Assembly: GCA_964479445.1 (NCBI GenBank) | Contig: CAYZMH010000061.1 | Coordinates: 1-22,442 of the forward strand | Source: CAYZMH01 sp964479445 | Lineage (GTDB): Bacteria; Bacteroidota; Bacteroidia; Bacteroidales; GCA-2748055 | Length of the DNA stretch: 22,442 nt | Direction of reading: 5' to 3' | Shown here: in pieces, positions 1-9,200 of the stretch | Numbering within the stretch: position 1 is the stretch's first letter | How the letters are laid out: every line of letters begins with the position of its first letter | The notes under the pieces: generated by a model | What the model saw: the letters and a program-made list of their open reading frames with translations, nothing else | Database searches by the model: none | What the model was told of the DNA's origin: nothing | Translations under genes and position numbers: made by a program

Positions 1-1
1 G

Positions 2-2746
2 CTCACCGAAACCACGAAATACCGCCGGGTCGTCACCAGCCTCGATTTGGAGGAGACCAGCAATGAAATTACCTGCTTCGTGGTCAATAAAATTACCGGT
101 AACACCGTGATCGCACCTGATACGGTGTGTGCCGGAAATGCACCTTTGGCGCTGGAACACCATCCCGACTCCACCCTGGACGGTGCCGGTATTCCCGGCC
201 AACTGAATTACCGGTGGTTACAGAGTACCGACAATGGAACTACCTGGGGGAGTGCGTTGGGCACCAATAACCAGTCGGGATATGCACCTCCCTCTCTCCA
301 GGAGACTACCCTCTACAGCCGGCTGGTTACATCGGGGGTGTGCGATGACACCAGTTCTGCGGTGACGATTACCGTCCTGGACTCGGTGAAGAACAACCAC
401 ATTATCCTGGATACCATCCTCTGCTACAACCAGAGCCCGGACGAGCTAAGCAGCTCCAATGGCACACGACCTGATGGCGGGGACCCCAATGATGCAAGGT
501 ATAGCTGGCAGGTGGCCGACCTGGCGGGTGGTGCGTACAGCGAAGTAGCTACCACCCGGAACTATTCGCCCCCGGCCCTGCAGTCGGATAAGTACTACCG
601 GCGCATCTTCTTCTCCGGGAGTCAGGATGCCTGTATCGACACCAGTAACCTGCTGACTGTCGAGGTATTGCCCCTCATTGACCAGAACAATATCATTACC
701 CCGGATGATACAATCTGTGAGGGGGATGCATTCGAGAACATGACCGGACAGGACCCGTTGGGTGGCGATGGTATTTACCGGTACACCTGGCAGAGCAGCA
801 CCGATTCGGTGACCTGGAATGATGAAGCTTTTTTCGACAATATAAATGATCCGTTAACCCTGGCTTCGGTAGATGATACAACCTATGTGCGAAGGATTGT
901 GCAATCGGGGGAGGATAATGTATGCCAGGATACCAGCCAGGCGCGCACCCTCACCATTGTACCCGCCATACAAAACAATTCGCTGACCACCGGGGACCTG
1001 GTTTATTGCCAGGATATTACACTGGAGACATTGCAGGGAAACGTGGCTGCGGGGGGAGATGGCACCTTTGAGCAACGGTGGGAACAGAGCATACAGTCCC
1101 CCGGCTCCTGGGAAGAGGCTGAAGGCGAAGCTTCAGACTGGAATTATGAACCTGGTGTGCTTGCCGATACCACCTATTTCCGCAGGATCGTCTGGTCCGA
1201 TTCCACCCGGGGAATCTGCAGGGATACTTCATCGATCATCGAGGTGATCGTGCAGCCCCGAATTGAAAACAACCTGGTTAACTGGGACGAGGAGCTTTCG
1301 GGTCAGAAATTATTCGATTCGATCTGTTATAACTACGACCTGGTCGTTCCGGGTACCCACCCGACCAGTGCAAATTCACTGACCGGGGGTGACGGGAATT
1401 ATGATTACACGTGGGAGCAGAGTGGCGATGGATTGAGCTTTGTAAATGCAGCGGGCACCGTTGATGAAGCGGCCTATGAACGTGCGGGATTCCAGGATCT
1501 CACCTATTTCAGGCGGATCGTGGAGACGGGTGAGTGCGTGGATACTTCGGATGTGGTGGAGATGTTTGTAAGAAGACTCCCCGAGGGAGATTTGACGTTA
1601 AGCTCGGATAATATTATTTGTGAATCGGATGAGATCCCTGTTACCCTGGAGGTGGACCTGGACGGGGAAACGGATGTGACTTCATACTTTATTAAGGTGA
1701 CTTATACTTCGGATGAGGGAACCGGAACCATTGATACGGAGAATGTAACCGGGAATCCCGGGATTGTGGAGCACTTTCCTGCCACGGCCGACTCGGCCGA
1801 TTATGTATATGTACTGGACTCCATCGCAGACAACAACGGGTGTGCGGCCCCGCCCGGGGATCTTACGGGATCGGCCACGGTGCGGGTGTATGAGACACCC
1901 GATGCCATCGTGGTACAGGAGAACCAGGAGGTATGCGGAACCCTGGCCAGCCTGGAAGCGGTGCCGGATCAGGGTGGAAAGGGATACTGGGAGCAGCTGG
2001 CGGGGACTCCCGAGGTGACATTCAGCAATCCCGGTTCGGAAACCAGCGATGCACTGATCAATCCCCTGCAGGTGGATTCCGAAACCGTGGAGGTGGGTTG
2101 GATCCTCTTTACTCCCCGGTGCCGGGATACGGCGCTGGCAAGTATTACCTACTACAGGGAGCCGGCTCCGCCGCCCTATTTTGACCGGGATACGGTGGAT
2201 ATTTTCTTTGCCGACAGCTATGAGCTGGAGGCTGCGGCGCCTACAGCCGGATCAGGATCCTGGTCGGTTCTTGAAGGTCCGGGTTCGGTGTCGGACCAGG
2301 GAAATCCACAAACCACTGCAGGCGGACTGCAGATGGAGGCGGCCAATACATTCCGGTGGATGGTGGAGAACGGGGTGTGTGAGTCCCTGTCGGATGAGAT
2401 CACGATCTTTCGAAATGATGTGACCCGGTACGACGGGTTCTCCCCCAATCCCGGTGATGATTTCAACCGCTATTTTGTGATGAAAGGAGCCAGCAAAGCC
2501 GATGATTTTACTTTTACGATCTTCAACAGCTGGGGAACGCCCATCAAGACCATTACCAAAGCCGATGCGGAAGAGATGGGCACCGTGAGCCAGGGGGATG
2601 CAGGGGAAGAATTGATATTGTGGGACGGTACCTCCCCGGACAACAGTACGATGGTTCCTGACGGAACCTATTATTACCATATTAAGCTTATGATCGGAGA
2701 TGAGGTATATAATAAAAACGGGTATATAGTATTAAAGACGAGGTAA
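2..2746 (+). CDS. Large repeat adhesin, T9SS type-B cargo (5' end outside window)
   Basis: This is the C-terminal 914 residues of a larger surface protein. The frame is open to the left edge (it reads TTKYRRVV from base 2), so the TTG at base 47 is not a real start. Five Ig-like repeats of about 98 residues come first (bases 101-1587), then three more divergent Ig-like segments (about 1588-2437). The last ~102 residues (bases 2438-2743) carry FSPNPGDDFNRYF, FTIFNSWG, WDG, GTYYYHI and GYIVLK, the pattern of the gliding-motility-associated (CHU_C/TIGR04131-like) C-terminal domain. In known proteins this domain directs export through the type IX secretion system. The next gene, one base after the stop, is PorP/SprF, the usual partner of type-B cargo. 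I infer a secreted, cell-surface-linked adhesin; the ligand is unknown. Family call is firm, role is inferred. Confidence 0.9.
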   Translation, partial: LTETTKYRRVVTSLDLEETSNEITCFVVNKITGNTVIAPDTVCAGNAPLALEHHPDSTLDGAGIPGQLNYRWLQSTDNGTTWGSALGTNNQSGYAPPSLQETTLYSRLVTSGVCDDTSSAVTITVLDSVKNNHIILDTILCYNQSPDELSSSNGTRPDGGDPNDARYSWQVADLAGGAYSEVATTRNYSPPALQSDKYYRRIFFSGSQDACIDTSNLLTVEVLPLIDQNNIITPDDTICEGDAFENMTGQDPLGGDGIYRYTWQSSTDSVTWNDEAFFDNINDPLTLASVDDTTYVRRIVQSGEDNVCQDTSQARTLTIVPAIQNNSLTTGDLVYCQDITLETLQGNVAAGGDGTFEQRWEQSIQSPGSWEEAEGEASDWNYEPGVLADTTYFRRIVWSDSTRGICRDTSSIIEVIVQPRIENNLVNWDEELSGQKLFDSICYNYDLVVPGTHPTSANSLTGGDGNYDYTWEQSGDGLSFVNAAGTVDEAAYERAGFQDLTYFRRIVETGECVDTSDVVEMFVRRLPEGDLTLSSDNIICESDEIPVTLEVDLDGETDVTSYFIKVTYTSDEGTGTIDTENVTGNPGIVEHFPATADSADYVYVLDSIADNNGCAAPPGDLTGSATVRVYETPDAIVVQENQEVCGTLASLEAVPDQGGKGYWEQLAGTPEVTFSNPGSETSDALINPLQVDSETVEVGWILFTPRCRDTALASITYYREPAPPPYFDRDTVDIFFADSYELEAAAPTAGSGSWSVLEGPGSVSDQGNPQTTAGGLQMEAANTFRWMVENGVCESLSDEITIFRNDVTRYDGFSPNPGDDFNRYFVMKGASKADDFTFTIFNSWGTPIKTITKADAEEMGTVSQGDAGEELILWDGTSPDNSTMVPDGTYYYHIKLMIGDEVYNKNGYIVLKTR
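101..1587 (+). repeat. Five tandem ~98-codon adhesin repeats
   Basis: Repeat units begin at bases 101, 395, 689, 977 and 1271, giving periods of 294, 294, 288 and 294 bases, with a final unit of about 317. Each opens with an Asn (usually after NN), then an IC/VC/LC/YC cysteine, then usually a GGDG-type turn and a W-Q/E segment, then a TYFRRIV-like strand and a C-x-DTS ending. A partial sixth unit precedes base 101. Each unit has one early and one late cysteine roughly 70-80 residues apart, which could form a disulfide. The DNA has diverged between units, so this is an old protein-level repeat rather than a fresh duplication. Confidence 0.85.
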
Positions 2747-2747
2747 A

Positions 2748-3653
2748 ATGTTCAAAAGGGTAATTCTCATACTTGGTTTGTTGGTTTCTGTTCCGCTGGC
2801 CGGACAGGAACTGCCTGATTTGAGCAATTACCAGCATAACTGGATGATCTTCAATCCGGGTTTCAGCGGCACCCGCGAGGCGCTGAGCGTAAGTGCGTTT
2901 TTCCGGCAGAAGGACTTCAGTGTGCCCGGACCCGTTTACGAGCAGCTTTCGGCACACACCCCGCTCAAGAATGAGAATGTGGCGCTGGGGGCTTCGGTAT
3001 TTGCAGAGCAGAACCCCGGTTTCAGCAAGACCAGTGCGTTCTTCAATTACGCCTACCGCGTATGGACAGGAGGGGGACGATTGTCTTTCGGACTGAGTGG
3101 CGGGGTATCGGTATACTCGGAGAGTTTCCAGGACCTGGACCTGACCAATCCTGATGATCCGGTCTTCCAGGCAAATGAACAGGAGTACCTTCCCAATTTC
3201 GGGGCCGGTATCGTCTATTACACCGATGACTATTTCCTGGGCTTGTCGGTTCCCTATTTCCTGACACGGGGAGAGGAACGCAACAGCATGACCCATGATT
3301 TCAATCATTATACGGCAATCCTTACCGGGGGGTATATGTGGGAACTCAGCGAAGCCTTCAAGGTGAAGCCCACCTTCATCACCATGGTGGATGTGGGTAC
3401 CCGGTCGCTGAATTACCAGGGCAGTGTCAATCTCGCATTTTTCGGGGAACGGCTATGGGTCGGGGGGATCTATAAATCTTCCCGGGCCGTTTCAGGGATC
3501 ATTAATATCCAGCTGAGTCACCAGGTATTGCTGGGGTATTCGTATGACTATTACCTGAGCAATACGAACAGTTATTTTAATGGTTCCCATGAAATTGTGC
3601 TGAGATGGGAATTCAGGAAAGCAGTTCCTTCAAGGAGTCCGATTTATTATTGA
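2748..3653 (+). CDS. PorP/SprF family T9SS outer-membrane protein
   Basis: The 301-residue protein starts with a signal peptide (MFKRVILILGLLVSVPLAGQ) and continues with the family's typical opening, NYQHNWMIFNPGFSGTR, where the Asn-Pro-Gly-x-(S/A)-G stretch is characteristic. The rest alternates short beta strands and glycine turns (FGLSGGVSVYSE, FGAGIVYY, FLGLSVPYFL) and ends in an aromatic strand, as expected for an outer-membrane beta-barrel. Length matches the family (about 300-330). Its ATG begins one base after the adhesin stop, so translation is probably coupled. PorP/SprF proteins are known to be needed for secretion or surface attachment of type-B CTD cargo, and the adhesin upstream is the obvious client. 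Such genes occur in many copies per genome, so this is likely a cargo-specific copy rather than the core PorP. Confidence 0.93.
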   Translation: MFKRVILILGLLVSVPLAGQELPDLSNYQHNWMIFNPGFSGTREALSVSAFFRQKDFSVPGPVYEQLSAHTPLKNENVALGASVFAEQNPGFSKTSAFFNYAYRVWTGGGRLSFGLSGGVSVYSESFQDLDLTNPDDPVFQANEQEYLPNFGAGIVYYTDDYFLGLSVPYFLTRGEERNSMTHDFNHYTAILTGGYMWELSEAFKVKPTFITMVDVGTRSLNYQGSVNLAFFGERLWVGGIYKSSRAVSGIINIQLSHQVLLGYSYDYYLSNTNSYFNGSHEIVLRWEFRKAVPSRSPIYY

Positions 3654-3659
3654 TCATTC

Positions 3660-5126
3660 ATGAAAACCATACTTAACATAGTGCTGTTTGTTGTTGTCCT
3701 CTCGGGCACGGACCGGGTTATGGCCCAGGAGAAGATGGATTTTTATAAGATTGATCGCATTCCGGCCTCGACCGGTTCGCATGATGAAATCGCACCGGTA
3801 CCCTACCTGGACGGTCTCGTCTATGCGAATAACCGGATGAACACCTACTGGCTCAGTCGCACCGATACGGCCAACCGTGCCTTTTTCAACCTGTGGTTTG
3901 TCGAGCGTGAGTCGAATGAAAATTGGTCTGTACCCAGAGAATTTGAACCACAATTGGCAACTCCCTACAACGATGGTCCGGTTACCTTCAACGAGAATAT
4001 GACACTCATGTTTTTCTGCAGGGAGTATAAAGCGGAACTGGGACAGGAAGGCAGGAATGCCAATCCGTTTACCGGTCTGTATTACAGCGAGTGGGATGAC
4101 ACCAACGGGACCTGGGGGGAAGCGCAGTCTTTTGTGCACAACGACTTTGATCATACTCTTTTTTCACCGCATCTCACCCCGGACGGCAGGACCCTCTATT
4201 TTGCCGCTGATTTTCCGGATAGCCGGGGAGCGCTGGATATCTACCGTTCGGATTACGAGGACGGGAGCTGGACTTCCCCTGTAAACCTGGGTGACCGGGT
4301 AAATTCAGACCAGGTGGAGTTCTATCCGTTTTACCATGAGCCTGGGGGTAAACTCTATTTCAGCAGCAATGGGCATGACAGGTTAGGAGGATTTGATATT
4401 TTTTATTCCGATGAGGTGTTCGGTACCCTGAGTGAGCCCGTTAAAATGCCCCTTCCCATCAATACGGTTTCCGATGAATACACCCTTATCATGGGAGAAG
4501 ATTTTTCGGAAGGCTTTCTGACGCGGGGACCAACAGGGAACAGGGATATCTACAGGTTTTATATTGACGGCTATCCTGATTTCGAGGATCCGGAACCTGT
4601 GGAGAAGAATAATTTTTGTTACCGGATATATGACCGGAATCTCGACAGCTCGGCACTGGAGATATTTGACCATGAGTGGGTGATCAATGATACCCTGGTC
4701 ATACCGGGACATGATATCGACTATTGTTTCCCGGGTCCCGGGAAATATGAGATCAGGCTGAATGTGATCGACAGGCTTGCCGATACGATTGTAGAGCAGG
4801 AAGCAAAAATTTCAGCCGACCTGGAGTACATAGAACAGCTTATGATCGATTGCCCGGATACACTGTATGCCGGTGAGGAGTACATCTTTACACTGGGGGA
4901 GGAGAGCTATCTTCCCGGGTTCGACGAGTTTGAACAGATCTACTGGCAACTCGGAGATGGCTATTTCGAGGAGGGCAGAACGGTGGCACACAGCTACCGA
5001 ATAGCCGGGGAATACAGGTGCATGGCAGGGGTTGTAGAGACGATAGAGAGCTCAGGAAGGGGGGACCCGTTGCTTCGCAAACATGCGAACTATAAAAAGA
5101 TTATCGTGTTGCCCGAGAGGGAATAA
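3660..5126 (+). CDS. Secreted PD40 propeller / PKD protein, PorE-like but without OmpA domain
   Basis: The 488-residue protein has a signal peptide ending near MAQ (residue 23). Beta-propeller blades of the PD40 type are visible near residues 168-198 (SPHLTPDGRTLYFAAD, ALDIYRS), 218-250 (GGKLYFSSNGHDRLGGFDIF) and 272-300. Two PKD-like segments follow: about 335-372 (CFPGPGKYEIRLNVID) and about 425-460 (YWQLGDGYFEEGRTVAHSY, GEY). In Bacteroidota, PD40 plus PKD proteins encoded after PorP/SprF usually end in an OmpA-like peptidoglycan-binding domain, as in PorE; here the protein stops about 30 residues after the second PKD domain. It starts six bases after PorP/SprF and is almost surely in that operon. 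I infer a periplasmic or outer-membrane-associated accessory of the secretion/attachment machinery; the exact role is not known. Confidence 0.85.
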   Translation: MKTILNIVLFVVVLSGTDRVMAQEKMDFYKIDRIPASTGSHDEIAPVPYLDGLVYANNRMNTYWLSRTDTANRAFFNLWFVERESNENWSVPREFEPQLATPYNDGPVTFNENMTLMFFCREYKAELGQEGRNANPFTGLYYSEWDDTNGTWGEAQSFVHNDFDHTLFSPHLTPDGRTLYFAADFPDSRGALDIYRSDYEDGSWTSPVNLGDRVNSDQVEFYPFYHEPGGKLYFSSNGHDRLGGFDIFYSDEVFGTLSEPVKMPLPINTVSDEYTLIMGEDFSEGFLTRGPTGNRDIYRFYIDGYPDFEDPEPVEKNNFCYRIYDRNLDSSALEIFDHEWVINDTLVIPGHDIDYCFPGPGKYEIRLNVIDRLADTIVEQEAKISADLEYIEQLMIDCPDTLYAGEEYIFTLGEESYLPGFDEFEQIYWQLGDGYFEEGRTVAHSYRIAGEYRCMAGVVETIESSGRGDPLLRKHANYKKIIVLPERE

Positions 5127-5166
5127 TCGCCTCTTTTCGCTGATTTTCTTCGACTATCTGCTTCCC

Positions 5167-5199
5167 TTTGTTTTAATTTGCATAATATTTGTATATTTT
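5167..5199 (+). promoter_or_regulatory. Candidate Bacteroidota promoter before the secreted hypothetical gene
   Basis: TTTG at 5167-5170 is followed after 21 bases by TATATTTT at 5192-5199, one mismatch from the TAnnTTTG -7 consensus. The segment is AT-rich compared with the flanking genes and lies just before the start at 5217/5226. Transcription would begin near 5206. This would separate the adhesin/PorP/PD40 genes from the two genes downstream, although read-through is not excluded because no terminator is evident between 5127 and 5166. Confidence 0.4.
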
Positions 5200-5225
5200 T
5201 AACCAACCTGAAAAAAATGGTCTTG

Positions 5226-6185
5226 ATGAAATATACACTATTGATCCTCATGCTTTGCGGGATGCTTTCACCGGCAAATAGTCAGCCGGTGCCGAACGAA
5301 GAGGAGAACATTCCCTTTTTGATGACCTTTGGTAATGAGGCGGATCCGAGCTGGGGGGATGATGACTTTTCCCAGGCCTTCTTTTTCCTCGTTCCCAAGG
5401 ATTATAACGGCCAGGTCTACATCAGGGTATATGATCCGGATATCGGCGGAGAAGTGGATGAGATTGCAGGGAAGTGGAATACGCGTTGCAGGTATGAGGT
5501 GTTTGGGGGAGAAAACTGCTGGTCGGAAGTGGATGCCCGGGAGACCAGCCCCATTGGAAATTATAAAAGCGGAAACCTGTTGGCCATGAAAGTATTCGGT
5601 GAGAATCCGCGTTATGACGATAACTGGTACAGCTTTGGTCCCTTCAGTCCGGAACAGGGGGAATTTGTCAAAATAGCCCAGGAAGGGTATGTGTTCAAGG
5701 TGATCTGTGAAGGGGTTTCGGGGGATGACGGGAACATGTTCAGGTATTATCTGAGTACCGATGGGAACGATAATATCCCCATTGAAGGATCCAATGCTTT
5801 TGCCTATGAGTACTCTTTCAGGATGCACAACGATCCCAATGAAGAATCACATATCTATCCGTATATCGATCAGGCCACGGAAACGGTCAAGGTGATGAAC
5901 TTTGACTGGGACAATGACGGAAGCATCATTGCCGTTTCGGTGGTTCGCCAGGGACAATCCCTGCAGGTTTCCGGTGAAGATGAGTGGGCAGAGGATGAAA
6001 TGACCGTGCAGGATGAGGAGAGAGGTAACTCGTACGATCTCCGGTTCGTTAAAGCCAAGAAGCTGGTGCGTAACAACAACGTGGTGGTCAATGTGCGGAA
6101 CCAGTATGATGAGACCATGCCGTTCTACACCATTCCCATTGGTAATTACACATATGAATCGGGCCCCACTATGGAGCAAGATTAA
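5226..6185 (+). CDS. Secreted protein of unknown function
   Basis: From the ATG at 5226 the protein has 319 residues and opens with a clear signal peptide (MKYTLLILMLCGMLSPANSQ). An in-frame ATG at 5217 would add three residues; a TTG at 5178 is less likely because it would overlap the candidate promoter. The mature part is acidic and rich in Asp, Asn, Gly and aromatic residues, with predicted short beta strands (FFFLVPKDYNGQVYIRVYD, YVFKVICEG) and no further membrane segment, lipobox or T9SS sorting domain. Two cysteines lie about 12 residues apart (TRC, ENC) and a third further on. I do not recognise the family. It lies 30 bases before the propeller-phosphatase sensor, so a role as a periplasmic partner or ligand for that sensor is possible but is inference from position only. 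Confidence 0.75.
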   Translation: MKYTLLILMLCGMLSPANSQPVPNEEENIPFLMTFGNEADPSWGDDDFSQAFFFLVPKDYNGQVYIRVYDPDIGGEVDEIAGKWNTRCRYEVFGGENCWSEVDARETSPIGNYKSGNLLAMKVFGENPRYDDNWYSFGPFSPEQGEFVKIAQEGYVFKVICEGVSGDDGNMFRYYLSTDGNDNIPIEGSNAFAYEYSFRMHNDPNEESHIYPYIDQATETVKVMNFDWDNDGSIIAVSVVRQGQSLQVSGEDEWAEDEMTVQDEERGNSYDLRFVKAKKLVRNNNVVVNVRNQYDETMPFYTIPIGNYTYESGPTMEQD

Positions 6186-6215
6186 AAAATATAAAAGAAG
6201 AATTAAACCCTGAAG

Positions 6216-9200
6216 ATGAAGAGGCTCCTGTCCATACCCTTTCTGATCCTGACGCTCTATATAACTGCCCCTGCCCAGTCTTATCAATTCATCAATTACG
6301 GCATGGAAGAGGGGTTGTGCCATGAATCCACCAATACGCTGAGCCAGGATGCGTCGGGTTTTATCTGGATCACTACCACGCAGGGTCTGTGCCGTTTTGA
6401 CGGTAAACATTTCACATCCCAATTTCGGGGTGATACACTCTCCGAGGCCATTGTTAATGCAAGTTACCGGGATGCAAGGGGAAGATTGTGGTTTGGGTAC
6501 GTGGACGGACAGGCGGCTGTTTTTGAAAACAACAGGCTTACCCTCCTGTCTCCCAGGGAGGATAATCGCTCTTCCATCGCAGGGATCAGTGAGACCCCGG
6601 CCGGTGACATTCTGCTGATGACCCAGCAAAACGGTATTATCCGCGTGGATCAATCCCTGGAGATGAGCTATGTGAATGCCCCGTTTGAAGGGTCATTTGT
6701 CTCATCTTTTCATGTGATGCCCTCCGGGGACCTGTTAATAGGCGGATTTGACGGATTGAAGCTATTTCATTTTGATGCTTCTGAAAATACCTATCATGAG
6801 GCCGGCAGCTTTCCCGGAATCCCCTACACCCGGGTTCAGGCAATTACAGAAGGTCTTGAAGAGGATACCTGGTGGATCGGTACAGAGGATGAGGGGCTTT
6901 TTCGCCTGGACGGATCCGGGGAGGATCCCGAAAGTTACCGGGTCACGAAGATGGGAGTGGATCACGGATTGGAATACAGCAGCATTGCCAGTCTCCTGTT
7001 CGATGATTCGCAAAGCCTCTGGGTTTCTGATTACGGGAACGGAGTCTACCGGTTTGATCTGAATGATGACGGTTCGCTGGATAATCCCCTGCATTTTACC
7101 ACTTTAAGCGGTTTACCGGAAGCATACATCAAGGATATGTTGCTGGACGATGAAGGCAACCTGTGGTTCGCCACCCAGGGAAGCGGGATATCGATTCTTC
7201 GCGACCAGGCATTTACCTTTTTCGATTTTGAAGGAGAAGATAAGATCCCGCAGATCACGGCTATTGAGTTAACAGACAACCGCTACTGGCTGGGGAGCGA
7301 AGCCCTGGTGGCCGGGGTTGGTCCGGATGACCAGCAACAACGGTATTACCTTACACCCTCCGGCGGATTGCCGGATGACCGGGTAACGGCTCTGGTGGAG
7401 GATTCTACCGGGAAGTTGTTTATCGGAACAGCCAATAATGGGATCTACCTGTTGTCCGAGGATGGAAACCGGGTGAGCCGCTTTTTTCAAACAGGCAATT
7501 CCCTGGGGCGGAACATCCATGCCATGGATATTTCCGGCGGGACCCTCTGGGTCGCTACCAATAACGGGGCCTACTCAATCGATACGGAAAGCGGGGAGGT
7601 AAAAGAGCACTGGAGCACCATGACTGCTCTGCCCCACAATGTGATCAATGATATCATGGTAGACCGGGAAGGATTGGTATGGATCGCTACCCGGTACAGC
7701 GGGTTGTATTGTCTGAACGGGAATCAGGATCTGAAAATCCAGGGAAGTCCCGGGATTGAATTTGTTTCAATGGCAGAGGATGACCAGGGTCAGATCTGGG
7801 CAGGTTCCAGGCAGAAGGGGGTGTTCAAATTCGACCAGGATTCCCTGGCCTCCTATTCAAAGGCTAACGGACTCAAATCCAATTACACCTATGCCATCGG
7901 AATCGATAAGCTGGGCTTTGTATGGGTGGGCCATCGCCTTGGGTTGAGCAGAATTCATCCGGAAAAACAGGTTGTTAACGTCTACGGGCCCGAAGTGGGA
8001 TTTACGTCCGACATACAGCACAATGCAATGGCAAGTACAAAAGATGGCAGGATGCTCTTTGGGACCAATGACGGATTGATTCTGTATGATACAAGGCTGG
8101 CAAAGATTGACAGTGTGCCCCCCAGGCTGAGTCTGACCCGGGTGACCATTTCCGATTCTGTATATGATACCAGCGGGTCCATCCAGTTACCCTATGGCAT
8201 TTACAAGCTGCAGATCGATTATATCGGGATCAACCTGAGGAATCCCGACCAGGTTACTTACCAGTATAAGCTGGATGGATTTGATGAGTGGTCGGAACCG
8301 ACCCGTCAGACCACGGTCAAGTACAGCCGGATTGAAGATGGGGACTACACCTTCATGCTAAGAGCATGTGACGGGGCAGGGAATTGCACCGAGGAGCCCC
8401 TGACGCTGGAAATTTCGGTTAAGATACCTGTATGGAAGGCCTGGTGGTTTATTATGATTCTGATCCTTGTCGCCGTGGGAACGGTCTTTCTGATTATCAA
8501 GATCAGGGAGCGGAATCAGAAAGCTATTCAGGATTACCTGCAGCAGCAACTGGATGAACGAACCCGGGAGGTGATCCATCAGAAAGAGGAGATCGAGACC
8601 AAGAACCGGGATATTACCGACAGCATCAATTATGCACAGCGCATCCAGGCAAGCATCCTTCCGCCTATCAAGAAGCTGCACGAGACATTTACCGGTTCAT
8701 TTGTTTTTTACCAGCCCCGGGATATCGTGAGCGGGGACTTCTACTGGTATGACCGCCTGGAGGATGACCGTTTCATTATTGTGTGTGCCGACTCCACGGG
8801 TCATGGGGTGCCGGGTGCTTTCATGAGCATGATCGGAACCACCCTTATCAAGGATATCTGCATGAGGGAAGACGTGGAAAAACCTTCTCATGTGCTGGAT
8901 ACACTGGACAGCGAGGTACGGGAAGCCCTCAATCAGAATGTGGAATCGGACGGTTCCAATGACGGAATGGATATCATCGTGGCGGAGATCAACCTGCGGA
9001 CTCAAAAGTTCACGGTAAGTTCGGCCATGCGTCCCGTTATCGTATACAAGAACGGAGAGCAGATTTATGTGAAAGGGAGCCGCAGTTCCATTGGCGGACA
9101 GCTCGACGAAGGGCGGATGGTGAAGGAGTTCGTGGACCAGGAATTCGATCTCTCAAAAGGGGATATTATCTACATGTTTTCCGACGGGTACCCCGATCAG

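Noticed and set aside
47..49. TTG start for the adhesin
   Set aside because: The same frame is open to base 2 and encodes the end of another repeat (TTKYRRVV), so the gene begins outside the window.
101..1587. CRISPR-like or satellite repeat
   Set aside because: The periodicity is at protein level with ~294-base units inside an open frame; no short identical repeats with spacers are present.
5178..5225. Upstream TTG or ATG start for the secreted hypothetical protein
   Set aside because: The TTG at 5178 lies inside the AT-rich promoter-like segment and would put a polar stretch before the signal peptide; the ATG at 5226 gives a clean signal peptide. The ATG at 5217 remains possible.
5847..6653. 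Minus-strand 268-codon frame across two plus-strand genes
   Set aside because: It spans the ends of two well-supported plus-strand genes and shows no domain or signal peptide; it is an antisense shadow.
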